Positions 6,885 to 16,700 of a DNA stretch of 60,523 nt are shown here, piece after piece; the stretch's first letter is position 1, and every line of letters begins with the position of its first letter. Below the pieces are notes generated by a model, which ran no database searches, was not told the DNA's origin, and saw nothing but the letters and a program-made list of their open reading frames with translations. Source of the stretch: Candidatus Brachybacterium merdavium (GTDB taxonomy: Bacteria; Actinomycetota; Actinomycetes; Actinomycetales; Dermabacteraceae); assembly GCA_019118275.1 (NCBI GenBank), contig DWZH01000083.1, positions 1 to 60,523 of the forward strand. Direction: 5' to 3'. Made by a program: the position numbers and the translations under genes.

Positions 6885-8795
6885 ATGAGCGAGAACCCTT
6901 CGGCCCGTCCCGGCACCGTCCGGCTGACCGTCTCACAGGCCCTGGTGCGGTTCCTGGCCGCCCAGCACGCCGAGCGCGACGGCGTCCGCGAGCGCTTCAT
7001 CCCCGGCGCCTTCGGGATCTTCGGCCACGGCAACGTCGCCGGCCTGGGCCAGGCACTTCTGCAGAACGCCACCGACCCCGCCGACGGGGAGGCGGAGATG
7101 CCCTACCATCTGGTCCGCAACGAGCAGAACATGGTGCACACCGCCGTCGCCTACGCGCGCACGAAGAACCGTCTGCAGACCTACGCCTGCACCGCCTCGA
7201 TCGGCCCGGGCTCGACGAACATGCTCACCGGCGCGGCCCTGGCCACCGTGGACCGGATCCCGGTGCTGCTGCTGCCCAGCGACATCTTCACCACCCGCAC
7301 CGTGGACCCGGTGCTGCAGCAGCTCGAGGACGAGACCGCCGGCGACGTGTCCGTCAACGACGCCTTCCGGCCGGTCTCGCGCTACTTCGATCGCATCTCC
7401 CGCCCCGAGCAGCTGATCCCCGCCGCCCTGCAGGCCATGCGAGTGCTCACCGATCCCGCCGAGACCGGCGCGGTGACCCTGTCGCTGCCGCAGGACGTGC
7501 AGGCCGAGGCCTTCGACTGGCCGCTGGAGTTCTTCCGTGAGCGCACCTGGCGCGTGGCCCGCCCGGTCCCCGAGCCCGCGGCCCTCGACCGGGCGGCCGA
7601 GGTGATCCGCTCCGCGAAGCGGCCGGTGCTGATCGCCGGCGGTGGTGCCATCTACTCCGAGGCGACCGAGGCCCTGGCATCGTTCACCGACGCCACCTCG
7701 ATCCCGGTGCTGGACACCCAGGCCGGCAAGGGCGCCCTGAGCGCCGATCATCCGCTGTGCATCGGCGGAGTCGGGTCCACCGGCAACAACGCCGCCAACG
7801 AGCTGGCCGCCGAGGCCGACGTGGTCATCGGCGTGGGCACCCGCTACACCGACTTCACCACCGCCTCGCACACCGCCTTCCGCAACCCCGAGGTGCGGTT
7901 CGTGAACCTCAACGTCAAGGCCTTCGACGCCGCCAAGCACTCGGCGAGCATGGTCGTGACCGACGCCCGGGAGGGCCTGGAGGCGCTGCGCACAGCGCTG
8001 GACGGCTACCGGGCCCCGGCCGAGCACACCGAGCTCGCCCGCGCCCGGCGCGCCGAATGGGAGGAGCTGGTGGCCCCCTGCTTCGCCCCGCACGACCAGG
8101 AGCTGCCCGCCCAGACCGAGATCTTCGGGGCGCTGAACGAGCTGATGGGCGATGAGGACATCGTCATCAACGCCGCCGGTTCCATGCCCGGGGACCTGCA
8201 GGCGCTGTGGCAGGCCCGCTCCCCCGTCCAGTACCACCTGGAGTACGGCTACTCCTGCATGGGCTACGAGCTGCCCGCCTCCCTGGGCGCCAAGATGGCC
8301 CGGCCCCAGAGCGAAGTGGTCGCGATCATCGGCGACGGCACCTTCCAGATGGCCCCGCAGGAGATCGCCACGATCGTCTCCGAGCGCGTCAAGGTGATCC
8401 TGGTGATCCTGAACAACCACGGCTGGTCCTCGATCGGCTCGCTGTCGGAGTCGCACGGCTCCCAGCGGTTCGGCACCAGGTACCGGATGCGCAACGAGGA
8501 CACCGGCCTGCTGGACGGAGAGCTGGTCCCGCTGGACATCCCGGCCAACATCCGCTCCTACGGCATCGAGGTCCAGGAGGTCTCCGACACCGAATCCTTC
8601 CGGGCCGCCTACCGGCGCGCCGAGAGCTCGGCCGAGGCCACCGCGATCGTGGTCAACACCAACCTGTACGGCCCCAACCCGCCCGGAAACGGCTGGTGGG
8701 ACGTCCCGGTCTCGCAGGTCTCGAGGCTGGAATCCACCCAGACCGCCCGCGACGACTACGAGCACCAGCAGTCCCCGCAGCGCCACTACCTCTGA
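6885..8795 (+). CDS. iolD: 3D-(3,5/4)-trihydroxycyclohexane-1,2-dione acylhydrolase (IolD)
   Basis: This thiamine-diphosphate enzyme opens the diketo ring in inositol catabolism, giving 5-deoxy-glucuronate. The 636-residue product has the three ThDP domains in order: the PYR domain with HLVRNEQNMVHTA near residue 75-88, a central Rossmann-like domain with GVGSTGNNAANELA near 292-305, and the PP domain with the ThDP motif GDGTFQMAPQE at 483 running to NNHGWSS about 25 residues later. The start ATG 6885 has GGAGG 4 bases upstream. The longer open frame from 6714 lacks similarity and crosses the promoter. It heads the plus-strand operon iolD-iolA-iolE-like-iolH-iolG-like and is probably controlled through the 6749-6760 site. 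Confidence 0.95.
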   Translation: MSENPSARPGTVRLTVSQALVRFLAAQHAERDGVRERFIPGAFGIFGHGNVAGLGQALLQNATDPADGEAEMPYHLVRNEQNMVHTAVAYARTKNRLQTYACTASIGPGSTNMLTGAALATVDRIPVLLLPSDIFTTRTVDPVLQQLEDETAGDVSVNDAFRPVSRYFDRISRPEQLIPAALQAMRVLTDPAETGAVTLSLPQDVQAEAFDWPLEFFRERTWRVARPVPEPAALDRAAEVIRSAKRPVLIAGGGAIYSEATEALASFTDATSIPVLDTQAGKGALSADHPLCIGGVGSTGNNAANELAAEADVVIGVGTRYTDFTTASHTAFRNPEVRFVNLNVKAFDAAKHSASMVVTDAREGLEALRTALDGYRAPAEHTELARARRAEWEELVAPCFAPHDQELPAQTEIFGALNELMGDEDIVINAAGSMPGDLQALWQARSPVQYHLEYGYSCMGYELPASLGAKMARPQSEVVAIIGDGTFQMAPQEIATIVSERVKVILVILNNHGWSSIGSLSESHGSQRFGTRYRMRNEDTGLLDGELVPLDIPANIRSYGIEVQEVSDTESFRAAYRRAESSAEATAIVVNTNLYGPNPPGNGWWDVPVSQVSRLESTQTARDDYEHQQSPQRHYL

Positions 8796-8963
8796 CCCGA
8801 CCACCCCGCGGCCCGTCGGCCGCCCCACCTGCCCCAGCCGCCCACGCCCAGCCGCCCTTCGCGAGGACGTGGCGCAACGGGTTCGATGCCCTCTGGCCCC
8901 ATCGGTCCTGGCCGCCGCGGCTGCGCACCTGTCCACGAAGCATGACCCCCGAGGAGAATCAGC

Positions 8964-10460
8964 ATGGGATACGAGATCACCCACCGGATCGGCGGCCAGG
9001 ACGTCGCCACCGCCGGCTCCACGCAGCCGATCATGAACCCCGCCACCGGCGCCGAGGTCGGCACCCTGCACCTGGGCGATGCCGACACCGTCGATCAGGC
9101 GGTGCGCTCGGCGGCCCGGGCCCAGCGCGAGTGGGCGAAGGTGTCGCTGGCCCGCCGCACCCAGATCCTGTTCCGCATGCGCCAGCTGGTGATCGAGGCC
9201 ACCGATGAGATCGCCGTGGCGATCTCCCGCGAGCACGGCAAGACCATCGGCGACGCCAAGGGCGAGATCGCTCGCGGCCTGGAGACCCTGGAGTTCGCCA
9301 CCTCCATCACCCAGGACCTCAAGGGCGGCTTCTCCGAGAACGTCTCCACCGGCGTGGACGCCCACACCGTGCGCCAGCCCCTGGGCGTGGTCGCCGGGAT
9401 CACCCCGTTCAACTTCCCCGCGATGGTCCCGTTCTGGATGCACCCGATCGCCATCGCGACCGGCAACGCCTTCATCCTCAAGCCCTCCGAGCGCGATCCC
9501 TCGGCCTCCAACGTCGTCGCCCGCCTCTACCAGGAGGCCGGACTGCCCGACGGCATCTTCCAGGTCGTCCACGGCGGCAAGACCGTGGTCGATGCCCTGT
9601 GCACCCACGAGGGCATCTCCGCGGTCTCCTTCGTCGGCTCCACCCCCATCGCCCAGCACGTCCACGCCACCGCCTCCGCGGCCGGCAAGCGCGTCCAGGC
9701 CCTGGGCGGAGCCAACAACCACGCCGTGGTCATGCCCGATGCCAACATCGAGTTCGCCGCCGCACAGGTGGCCTCCGGTGCGTTCGGCTCCGCCGGCGAG
9801 CGCTGCATGGCCGTCCCGGTGGCCGTCACCGTCGGCGACGTCCACGAGGAGTTCCTGGCGGCGATCAAGGCCGAGGCCGAGAAGCTCACCGTCGGCCCGG
9901 GCGATGACCCGGCCACCGACATGCCGCCGGTGATCACCCCCGAGGCCCGGGAGCGCGTGATCCGCATGACCGACGAGGCCGAGCAGGCCGGCGGCCGCAT
10001 CGTGGTCGACGGCAGGGGCCTGGTGGTCGACGGTCATGAGAACGGGAACTTCGTGGGCCCGATCGTCGTCACCGACCTGGACCGCGATCACCCCACCTAC
10101 ACCGAGGAAGTCTTCGGCCCGGTGCTGGTGGTGATGCACGTGAACAACTTCGACGAGGCCCTCGACCTCGTCAACGCCTCCCCCTTCGGCAACGGCACCG
10201 CGATCTTCACCGACTCCGGCCACTACGCGCGCCGCTTCCAGGAGGAGGTCACCGTGGGCATGATCGGCATCAACGTACCGATCCCGACCCCGGTGGGCTA
10301 CTACTCCTTCGGCGGCTGGAAGGACTCCCTGTTCGGCGAGCACCACGCCCATGGCCCCGAGGGCATCGGCTTCTACACCAAGCAGAAGGCCATCACCACC
10401 CGCTGGCCCTCCCAGAACGAGACCGTCGAGAGCTCCATGAGCTTCCCGACTCACGACTGA
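8964..10460 (+). CDS. iolA: Methylmalonate/malonate-semialdehyde dehydrogenase (CoA-acylating; IolA/MmsA)
   Basis: This aldehyde dehydrogenase converts malonate semialdehyde to acetyl-CoA and CO2, ending the inositol pathway. The 498-residue protein carries the cofactor motif GITPFNFPAMVPFWM near residues 148-162, the family-specific FVGSTPIAQHV near 223, and the nucleophile in GSAGERCMAVP, Cys281. The absence of the general-base glutamate of ordinary ALDHs in the LGGANNHAVVMPDA segment is typical of the MMSDH subfamily. The C-terminal FGGWKDSLFGEHHAHGPEG segment is also characteristic. It follows iolD after 168 bases with no clear terminator, and an AGGAGA precedes ATG 8964. Confidence 0.95.
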   Translation: MGYEITHRIGGQDVATAGSTQPIMNPATGAEVGTLHLGDADTVDQAVRSAARAQREWAKVSLARRTQILFRMRQLVIEATDEIAVAISREHGKTIGDAKGEIARGLETLEFATSITQDLKGGFSENVSTGVDAHTVRQPLGVVAGITPFNFPAMVPFWMHPIAIATGNAFILKPSERDPSASNVVARLYQEAGLPDGIFQVVHGGKTVVDALCTHEGISAVSFVGSTPIAQHVHATASAAGKRVQALGGANNHAVVMPDANIEFAAAQVASGAFGSAGERCMAVPVAVTVGDVHEEFLAAIKAEAEKLTVGPGDDPATDMPPVITPEARERVIRMTDEAEQAGGRIVVDGRGLVVDGHENGNFVGPIVVTDLDRDHPTYTEEVFGPVLVVMHVNNFDEALDLVNASPFGNGTAIFTDSGHYARRFQEEVTVGMIGINVPIPTPVGYYSFGGWKDSLFGEHHAHGPEGIGFYTKQKAITTRWPSQNETVESSMSFPTHD

Positions 10461-10503
10461 GCCGGCTCGCCCCACCTCTGACGACCTTCGAAGGAGCAGC
10501 GTC

Positions 10504-11460
10504 ATGACCACCACGGATGCTTCGACCACTCGCATCGACAAGTCCCGCAACCCCGAGCCGCCGTTCGACAAGCTGACCATCGGGGTCTGCCCCGACCAGT
10601 GGGGGGTGTGGTTCCCCGAGGACGAGAAGCAGATCCACTGGCGCACCGCGCTGGCGGAGATGGCCGAGGCCGGCTTCTCGGTGATGGAGACGGGGCCCTG
10701 GGGATACTTCCCCCAGGATGCCAAGCAGCTGCAGTCGGTGATGGACGAGCACGGTTTCCGGGTCGTCGCCGGCACCGGCTGGGGCGTGCTGCACAAGGAG
10801 GAGGCCTGGCCGCAGACCGAGAAGACCTTCCGTGCGATAGCCGAGACCCATGCGGCCGTCGGCGCCGAGTACATGGTGCACCTGCCGCCGCTGTACCGCG
10901 ACGACAAGACCTGGGAGTTCACCGACGACCGTGAGCTGACCGGTGAGGCGTGGAAGCTGTACGTCAACAATGCCAACCGCCTGGGCAAGCTGCTCAAGGA
11001 GGACTACGGCCTGACGATGGTACTCCACCCCCACGGCGACTCCCATATCGAGACGCCCGAGGAGATCTCCCGGATCTTCGATGCCACCGATCCGGAGCTG
11101 GTCAGCTTCTGCCTGGACACCGGTCACATCGTCTACGGCGGCGGCGATCCGGTCATGATGATCGAGGAGTACCCGGAGCGGATCGGCTACGTGCACATCA
11201 AGGCCTTCGACCCGGACATCACCCACAAGGCCCATGAGAACGACTGGCCCTTCGGGGAAGCCGTCGCCAAGGGTGCCTCGGTCCGCCCCCCGAAGGGGCT
11301 GCCGGACATGCGCGACCTGGTCCAGAAGCTGACCACGCTCGACCGCGAGCTGTACGTGATCTGCGAGCAGGACCTCTACCCCTGCGATCCGGGCCTGCCG
11401 CTGCCCAATGCCATCGCCACCCGCGAGTTCCTGGCCGAGTGCGGCCTGGGCGTGAAGTAA
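10504..11460 (+). CDS. IolE-like inosose dehydratase/sugar phosphate isomerase TIM barrel
   Basis: The 318-residue barrel protein belongs to the IolE/xylose-isomerase-like family. Likely metal ligands: Glu in FSVMETGPW near residue 60, His-Pro-His (VLHPHGDSH) near 174, Asp-Thr-Gly-His (CLDTGHIVYG) near 206, His-Ile-Lys near 235, and Glu in VICEQDLY near 291. The WG motif in VCPDQWGVW near 35-41 takes the place of the IolE substrate-pocket segment. Its position between iolA and iolH makes myo-inosose-2 dehydratase the best assignment, though sequence alone would allow an inosose isomerase. ATG 10504 has AAGGAG 7 bases upstream. The gene is spaced 43 bases from iolA and 9 bases from the next gene, so it belongs to the operon. 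Confidence 0.72.
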   Translation: MTTTDASTTRIDKSRNPEPPFDKLTIGVCPDQWGVWFPEDEKQIHWRTALAEMAEAGFSVMETGPWGYFPQDAKQLQSVMDEHGFRVVAGTGWGVLHKEEAWPQTEKTFRAIAETHAAVGAEYMVHLPPLYRDDKTWEFTDDRELTGEAWKLYVNNANRLGKLLKEDYGLTMVLHPHGDSHIETPEEISRIFDATDPELVSFCLDTGHIVYGGGDPVMMIEEYPERIGYVHIKAFDPDITHKAHENDWPFGEAVAKGASVRPPKGLPDMRDLVQKLTTLDRELYVICEQDLYPCDPGLPLPNAIATREFLAECGLGVK

Positions 11461-11469
11461 GGAGCACCC

Positions 11470-12339
11470 TTGGTCAAGATCCTGCTGGACCCCAGCATGT
11501 ACCACCCGCACCTGTCGGTCGCCGACGAGGTGCGCAAGGCGGGCGAGCTGGGCTTCCGCTACCTCGAGCTGTCCCCGCGGCCGGACTTCCACGAGTGGCA
11601 TCACTACCCCAAGGTGGACCGGCATCAGATCGCCGAGGTGAAGCAGGCGATGGCCGAGACCGGGGTGAAGATCTGGACCTTCAACCCCGTCTTCGACTGG
11701 GCCGCACCCGATGAGCAGGAGCGCCAGGCGCAGGTGCGCAACTGGAAGCGCCTGCTGGAGATCGCCGACGCCCTCGAGGTACCGCTGATCGCCACGGAGT
11801 TCTCCGGCGACCCCACGCGGGCGCTGACCTCCGAGCATCAGTTCTACAAGTCGATGGAGGAGCTGATCCCGGTCTTCGAGAAGTACGGGCTGGAGTGCAC
11901 CATCGAGGCGCACCCCTACGACTTCGTCGAGGAGAACGACCAGGCGATCCAGATCATCCGCGGGGTGGACCGCGATTGGCTGAACTACGAGTTCTGTTTC
12001 CCGCACGCCTATCACCTGGGGCAGGGCGCCCGACGGCCCCGCGAGATGATGGACTACGCCGGTGACCGGCTGAAGCACCTGCACATCGCCGATGTCTTCG
12101 ACCACACCGCCAATGTCGGCAACCGGTACATCATGAACCCGCCCGGGGTCGATGCCCGCATCCACCAGCACAACGAGATCGGCAATGGGGAGATCGACTG
12201 GGACGACGCCTTCGCCTACCTGCGTGAGCGCGAGTACGACGGCCCGGTCTCGGTGTGCGTGTTCGGCTGGGAGGAGGACGCCGACGCGATCAACATCCGG
12301 ATGCGCGAGCGGATCCTCAAGGAGCTCGGCGGGGACTGA
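11470..12339 (+). CDS. iolH: IolH-type sugar isomerase/epimerase TIM barrel
   Basis: The 289-residue product begins MVKILLDPSMYHPHLSVADE, a pattern typical of IolH (lysine-isoleucine-x-x-Asp-Pro-x-Met). Candidate ligands are Glu in YLELSPRPD near 36, Glu-Ala-His (CTIEAHPYD) near 143-145, His in FPHAYHLGQG near 180-183 and His-Leu-His-Ile-Ala-Asp near 206. The exact reaction of IolH is not settled in any organism, but the gene is a regular member of actinobacterial iol operons. The start is TTG at 11470, supported by AAGGAG ending 7 bases upstream. No ATG lies in frame near the N-terminus. The gap of 96 bases before the next gene contains an ATCGGCCGAT palindrome. Confidence 0.8.
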   Translation: MVKILLDPSMYHPHLSVADEVRKAGELGFRYLELSPRPDFHEWHHYPKVDRHQIAEVKQAMAETGVKIWTFNPVFDWAAPDEQERQAQVRNWKRLLEIADALEVPLIATEFSGDPTRALTSEHQFYKSMEELIPVFEKYGLECTIEAHPYDFVEENDQAIQIIRGVDRDWLNYEFCFPHAYHLGQGARRPREMMDYAGDRLKHLHIADVFDHTANVGNRYIMNPPGVDARIHQHNEIGNGEIDWDDAFAYLREREYDGPVSVCVFGWEEDADAINIRMRERILKELGGD

Positions 12340-12435
12340 TCCCGCTCCGCAGGGGCGTCGGCCCGCATCGACCCATCGGCCGATCGGCCCGTCGGCCGAC
12401 GTCCCTGCCCCCCTGACAGCAGCGAAGGAGCACCC

Positions 12436-13614
12436 ATGCGCGACATCGGCATCGGCGTGGTGAGCCTGGGCTGGATGGGGCGCCTGCACGCCTCGTCCTA
12501 CCAGCGCATCCCGTCCCGTTTCCCGGAGCTCGGGATCCGACCCCGTCTGGTGGTGGCGGCGGATCCGATCGAGGAGAACCAGCGGGCCGCCGTCGAGCAG
12601 TTCGGCTTCGAGCGGGCAGTGGCGAGCATCGAGGAGGTCCTCGCCGACCCGGAGGTCGAGCTGGTCTCGATCTGCTCACCCAACTTCCTGCACCGCGACT
12701 TCGCGGTGCGGGCGGCGGCGGCTGGCAAGCCGTTCTGGATCGAGAAGCCGATGGGCGTGGGCGCCGCGCAGTCGCGGGAGATCGCGCAGGCCGCGGCCCA
12801 GGCGCGCGGCGGAGACGGCGTGGCCACGGCGGTCGGCTTCAACTACCGTCACGCCCCCGCGATCGCCCACCTGCGCGAGCTGGTCGCCGCCGGCCGCCTG
12901 GGCCGGATCACCAACGTGCGCTGCTGGCTGATCGCCGACTATGCCTCCTCCCCCGAGGGTCCGCTGACCTGGCGCTACGACCGGGCCCGGGGCGGCAGCG
13001 GCGTGATCGGCGACCTGCTCTCGCACGGGGTGGACCTCGTCCAGCACGTCACCGGGCAACGCCTGACCGAGGTCAGCGCCACCACCGACGTGTTCATCCC
13101 CGACCGTCCCCTGCCGCTGGGCACCGGGGTTGGCCACGGCGCAGTCGCGGTCAGCGAGGAGCGCGGCCCGGTCGAGAACGAGGACTGGGTCGCGGCGCTC
13201 GGCCGCCTCTCCGGCGGGGCGCACACCACGCTCGAGTCCTCCCGGGTGGCCCGCGGCCACCGCAGCGACTACGCCCTCGAGGTGTTCGGCACCGAGGGCT
13301 CGGCCCGCTGGTCCTTCACCCGGATGAACGAGTTCGAGGTGATGATCGGCGAGGGCGGCTCCGAGCACGGGTACACCACCGTGCTGGCCGGTCCTGGTCA
13401 CGGCGAGTACTCCCGCTTCCAGCCCGGTCCGGGGATCCCGATGAGCTTCGATGATCTCAAGGTGATCGAGGCGGCAGCGTTCCTCTCCGACGCCGCCTTG
13501 GGCACGCAGCTCGCGCCGAATGCGGCAGACGGCGTCCGCGCCGCCGAGACCTGCGAGGCGATCGTGCGGTCCGCGGCCTCGCGGGCCTGGGAGTCCGTGC
13601 CGGCTGCTGCGTGA
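12436..13614 (+). CDS. Gfo/Idh/MocA oxidoreductase, inositol 2-dehydrogenase-like
   Basis: The 392-residue protein has the Rossmann motif GIGVVSLGWMGRLHASSY at residues 5-22, the EKP signature WIEKPMGVG near 98, and a C-terminal domain with GVIGDLLSHGVDLVQHVTG near 190-208, whose Asp and His are the usual proton-relay residues. As last gene of the iolDAEH cluster it probably oxidises myo-inositol or a stereoisomer to the inosose that the dehydratase uses. The family also covers other sugar dehydrogenases, and a second member sits at 3485-4678. The start ATG 12436 has AAGGAG 6 bases upstream. The gene is convergent with the GH35 gene. A short TGCTCC/GGAGCA hairpin at 13700-13718 in the 109-bp gap may end transcription. 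Confidence 0.82.
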   Translation: MRDIGIGVVSLGWMGRLHASSYQRIPSRFPELGIRPRLVVAADPIEENQRAAVEQFGFERAVASIEEVLADPEVELVSICSPNFLHRDFAVRAAAAGKPFWIEKPMGVGAAQSREIAQAAAQARGGDGVATAVGFNYRHAPAIAHLRELVAAGRLGRITNVRCWLIADYASSPEGPLTWRYDRARGGSGVIGDLLSHGVDLVQHVTGQRLTEVSATTDVFIPDRPLPLGTGVGHGAVAVSEERGPVENEDWVAALGRLSGGAHTTLESSRVARGHRSDYALEVFGTEGSARWSFTRMNEFEVMIGEGGSEHGYTTVLAGPGHGEYSRFQPGPGIPMSFDDLKVIEAAAFLSDAALGTQLAPNAADGVRAAETCEAIVRSAASRAWESVPAAA

Positions 13615-13723
13615 GGCCCCTTCGGCGCACGCTCATGCGCACCGCAGTGGCCGGCGAGGTCCAGCTGCACACCGTGCTTCCCGAGGTAGGTGCCGGGGAT
13701 GCTCCCGGCAGCGGAGCACGAGC

Positions 13724-16700
13724 TCAGATGAGAGGGGCAGCCGTCCCGATCGACCCGGTGCGCTCGAAAACCTTCACCAGCTCGATGTGGTCCGGACCGG
13801 CTCCCGCCTCCTTGGCCGCCACCCACACGGCGAGCGTGTTGACTCCGTGGTGCTCGAGCAGCCCGGACGGTATCGTGAACTCGCTCTGCGGCCCGATGTC
13901 GCCGATGTAGATGCCGATGTTCCAGCCGTTGAGGTAGAGGACCGCTTGGCAGGCATCGCGGCGCCCGTCCTCGAAGCGAGCCGATCGCAGGGCCAGGGAC
14001 CAGCCGGTGTCGACCCCGGCGGGGACGTCCAGCTCGAACTCGGTGCGGTACCAGTGCACACCCGGCGACTCGGCGTTGAGCGTCTCGGCTTCCGCCCAGC
14101 CCGAGTCATCGTGCCCGGGCAGGTGCCAGCCGTGACGCTCGCCGTAGAGGCCGCCCACGTTGTACAGCGTGCGCAGCAGATCGCTCTCGCCGGATGGGTC
14201 GTCGGCGCCCTGCAGGCGCCAGGTGACCTCGCCGTCTGCGGGGAGCACGGCATCGAACAGGCCGCGATTCTGCTTCGAGAGCCCGTCATCGTTCCAGTCC
14301 AGGTTCTGGCCGAGGTTGTGGACGAGGACGCAGAGCGAGGCCTCCTCCCCCGGGGGCAGGGTGGATTCGGGCAGGTTGAAGGTCTGGTCCTCGCCATCGG
14401 CAGGCGCCGCACCGAGGTAGCTGCCGTCGGCCCAGACCTGGAAGAACGCGGGCTCCTGACCATGCGGGGGTTGCCCGGTCCCCCCGTTGGCCTGCAGAGT
14501 GATCTCCCGCTCCTGGCCCGCCATGAAGGCGGCGCGGTACCAGACACTGCCCTGGTAGAAGCCGTAGTGGTTGGAATCGAGCACCACGCCGCCGCGACCG
14601 GGTCCTTGGAAGGGAGTCGAGCCCTGTGTCGAGTCGGCCCGCAACCAGCTGCTGTCATCGAAGTCGGGCTGGGCCTCCGATGCCTCCTCGGCGACACGGA
14701 AGGCGAGGTCCGGCACGTCGGTGCGCTCCGGCGCCGGGAGGGTGGTGGTGGCGATGCCGTGGTGGGCAGGGCGTGCTGTGCCGTTGACCACCACCTTCCG
14801 GATGCCGTCGGGCACATCGATCCTGATCTCGGCGGCGTCGGTGTCCCCGATGACCACCTCCGCATCGGCCCGTTCGAACGCGACGGTCCGTGCCAGCTCC
14901 GCACCTTCGACCACGACATGGGCATCCGCTCCGCCCGGGGTCGGCTCGATCCGTCCGGTGGCACGCCCGCCGAGGAACCAGGTGGTGGCGGCGGCACCGC
15001 GCTCGATCACCCGCAGCTGGAGCTGACTGGCCTCGCCCACCCCCTGGGAGGTCATCGGTGCCCCGGTGATCTCGATCTGCACCGGATCCTCGCCGTGGGT
15101 GAGATTCAGCCGCAGCTGCCCGGTGCCTTCATCCCAGGTCGACGTGACCGTGTCAGGGGCCTCCACCGTCGGCTCCTGGGCATAGCGCAGCACGATCTCC
15201 GCGGGATCACCCAGCCGCCCGATCAGGTACTGCAGGTGTCCGCCGCGTCGCGGCAGCGTCGGGCCGAAGGGAGCGCTGGTCGCATACAGCAGTGCGTGCC
15301 CACCGATCACGGTGTCCGCCACCAGGCACAGGGCGTCGCGGCCATGCAGTGTCAGGAAGGTGTCGGCCTGCTGAGGCACGCGTTGCCAGCCCACCACCCC
15401 GTCGGGGATCTCCACCCCGTCCTCACCGTCCTCGGCCGGCACGTCGAAGGCGTCCAGACTCACGACCGTCCCCTCACCACCGGGGGCGGCCTCGCCGAGG
15501 GCTTCGACCACGACGGTGTGCTCTCCCTCTGCCAGATCGGTGACCTGGTAGGCGATGACTTGCGCGGGCTTGTTCTGTTCGGTGTCGACGTGGCTGGTGA
15601 AGGTGCCGTGCTCCTCCCCGTCGACCAGGACCCGTGCCATGCCGTGATCCGTCCCGGAGGCGGTGATGACATCCACGGCGGTTCCGGTGAACGTCCAGCT
15701 GGCCGTGGCCCCGGCGGCCTCGGTCCGAGACAGCGTGCCCCCGGCAGCGGTGGGGTCCTCGACCTGCTCCCATCCACCGTCATAGGTGATCGCTTCATCG
15801 CGGTCATCGGCAGTGGGGCCGGCCTCGCCCACCTCCTCGGGCTCGCCGAGGACGATCGCGGTCGCGAAACGAGTCTCGGTCTCGTCATTGGAGTCGGCGA
15901 GGCGGAAGGCGAGCAACCTCGGGGCACCACCGTCGCTTGCCGAGGGCTCACCGTCGCTGCTCATGCGTTGATAGGCGGTGATCGCAGCACCCTCGCGCTC
16001 GAGCAGCGGCTGCGGCGCCACCGGCGTCATCGACAGGATCGGGGGGAAGGCGTGCTGGAACGCCCCGAGCTCCTTCTGCACGGCCAGCTTCTGGGTGGGC
16101 TCGCGGCCCTCGGTGATCGCCGCGCCGTAGTCGTAGCTGGTGAACCCCGAGGAGGGGGACCCCGTGTACCCCCAGTTGGTGCCACCGAAGGCCATGTAGT
16201 AGTTGAACGCCGTGACGCCGTTGGCGAGGTTGCGCACTCCCCACTGCCGGGTGAATGCGGGATCGGTGAACTCATATGCCTGATCGGAGGTGAAGGCCGC
16301 GCCCCACGGGGTGAATGCCCCGCCCTGGGATTCGGTTATGAACTGAGGGGTGTCGGGGCTGATCTCCCGATAGGTCTGCTCCGAGTCCCCGAGCGGTGCC
16401 CGTTCGCCCCCGGCGTTGAAGCCGAGCGGGTAGTGGTCATAGGCGTAGAAGTCGAGATGGTGGGCGTCGACGTCCTTGAAGCGACCGCCGAGGCCGTAGT
16501 CGTTGTGGAACATGGGCACCGTGATGCCGGTGGACCGCACATGGTCGGCCAGCCCCCGCAGGAACGCGGATCGCTCCTCATCCTCGGCGATCAGCTCGTT
16601 CTCGACCTGATACATGAGCACGCTGCCGCCGCCGTCGGTCACCTGATGTTTCGCGATGATCTCGTTGATCGCTGACAGCCACGCGCAGGAATCGGCGAAG

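Noticed and set aside
6933-10997. A 1354-residue open frame on the minus strand across iolD, iolA and the IolE-like gene
   Set aside because: It is antisense to three well-recognised genes, with Gly/Asp/Val/His-rich composition typical of the shadow frame of GC-rich coding DNA and no recognisable domain.
13520-16675. A 1051-residue plus-strand frame across the GH35 gene
   Set aside because: It is the antisense shadow of a GH35 gene whose catalytic motifs are intact on the minus strand.
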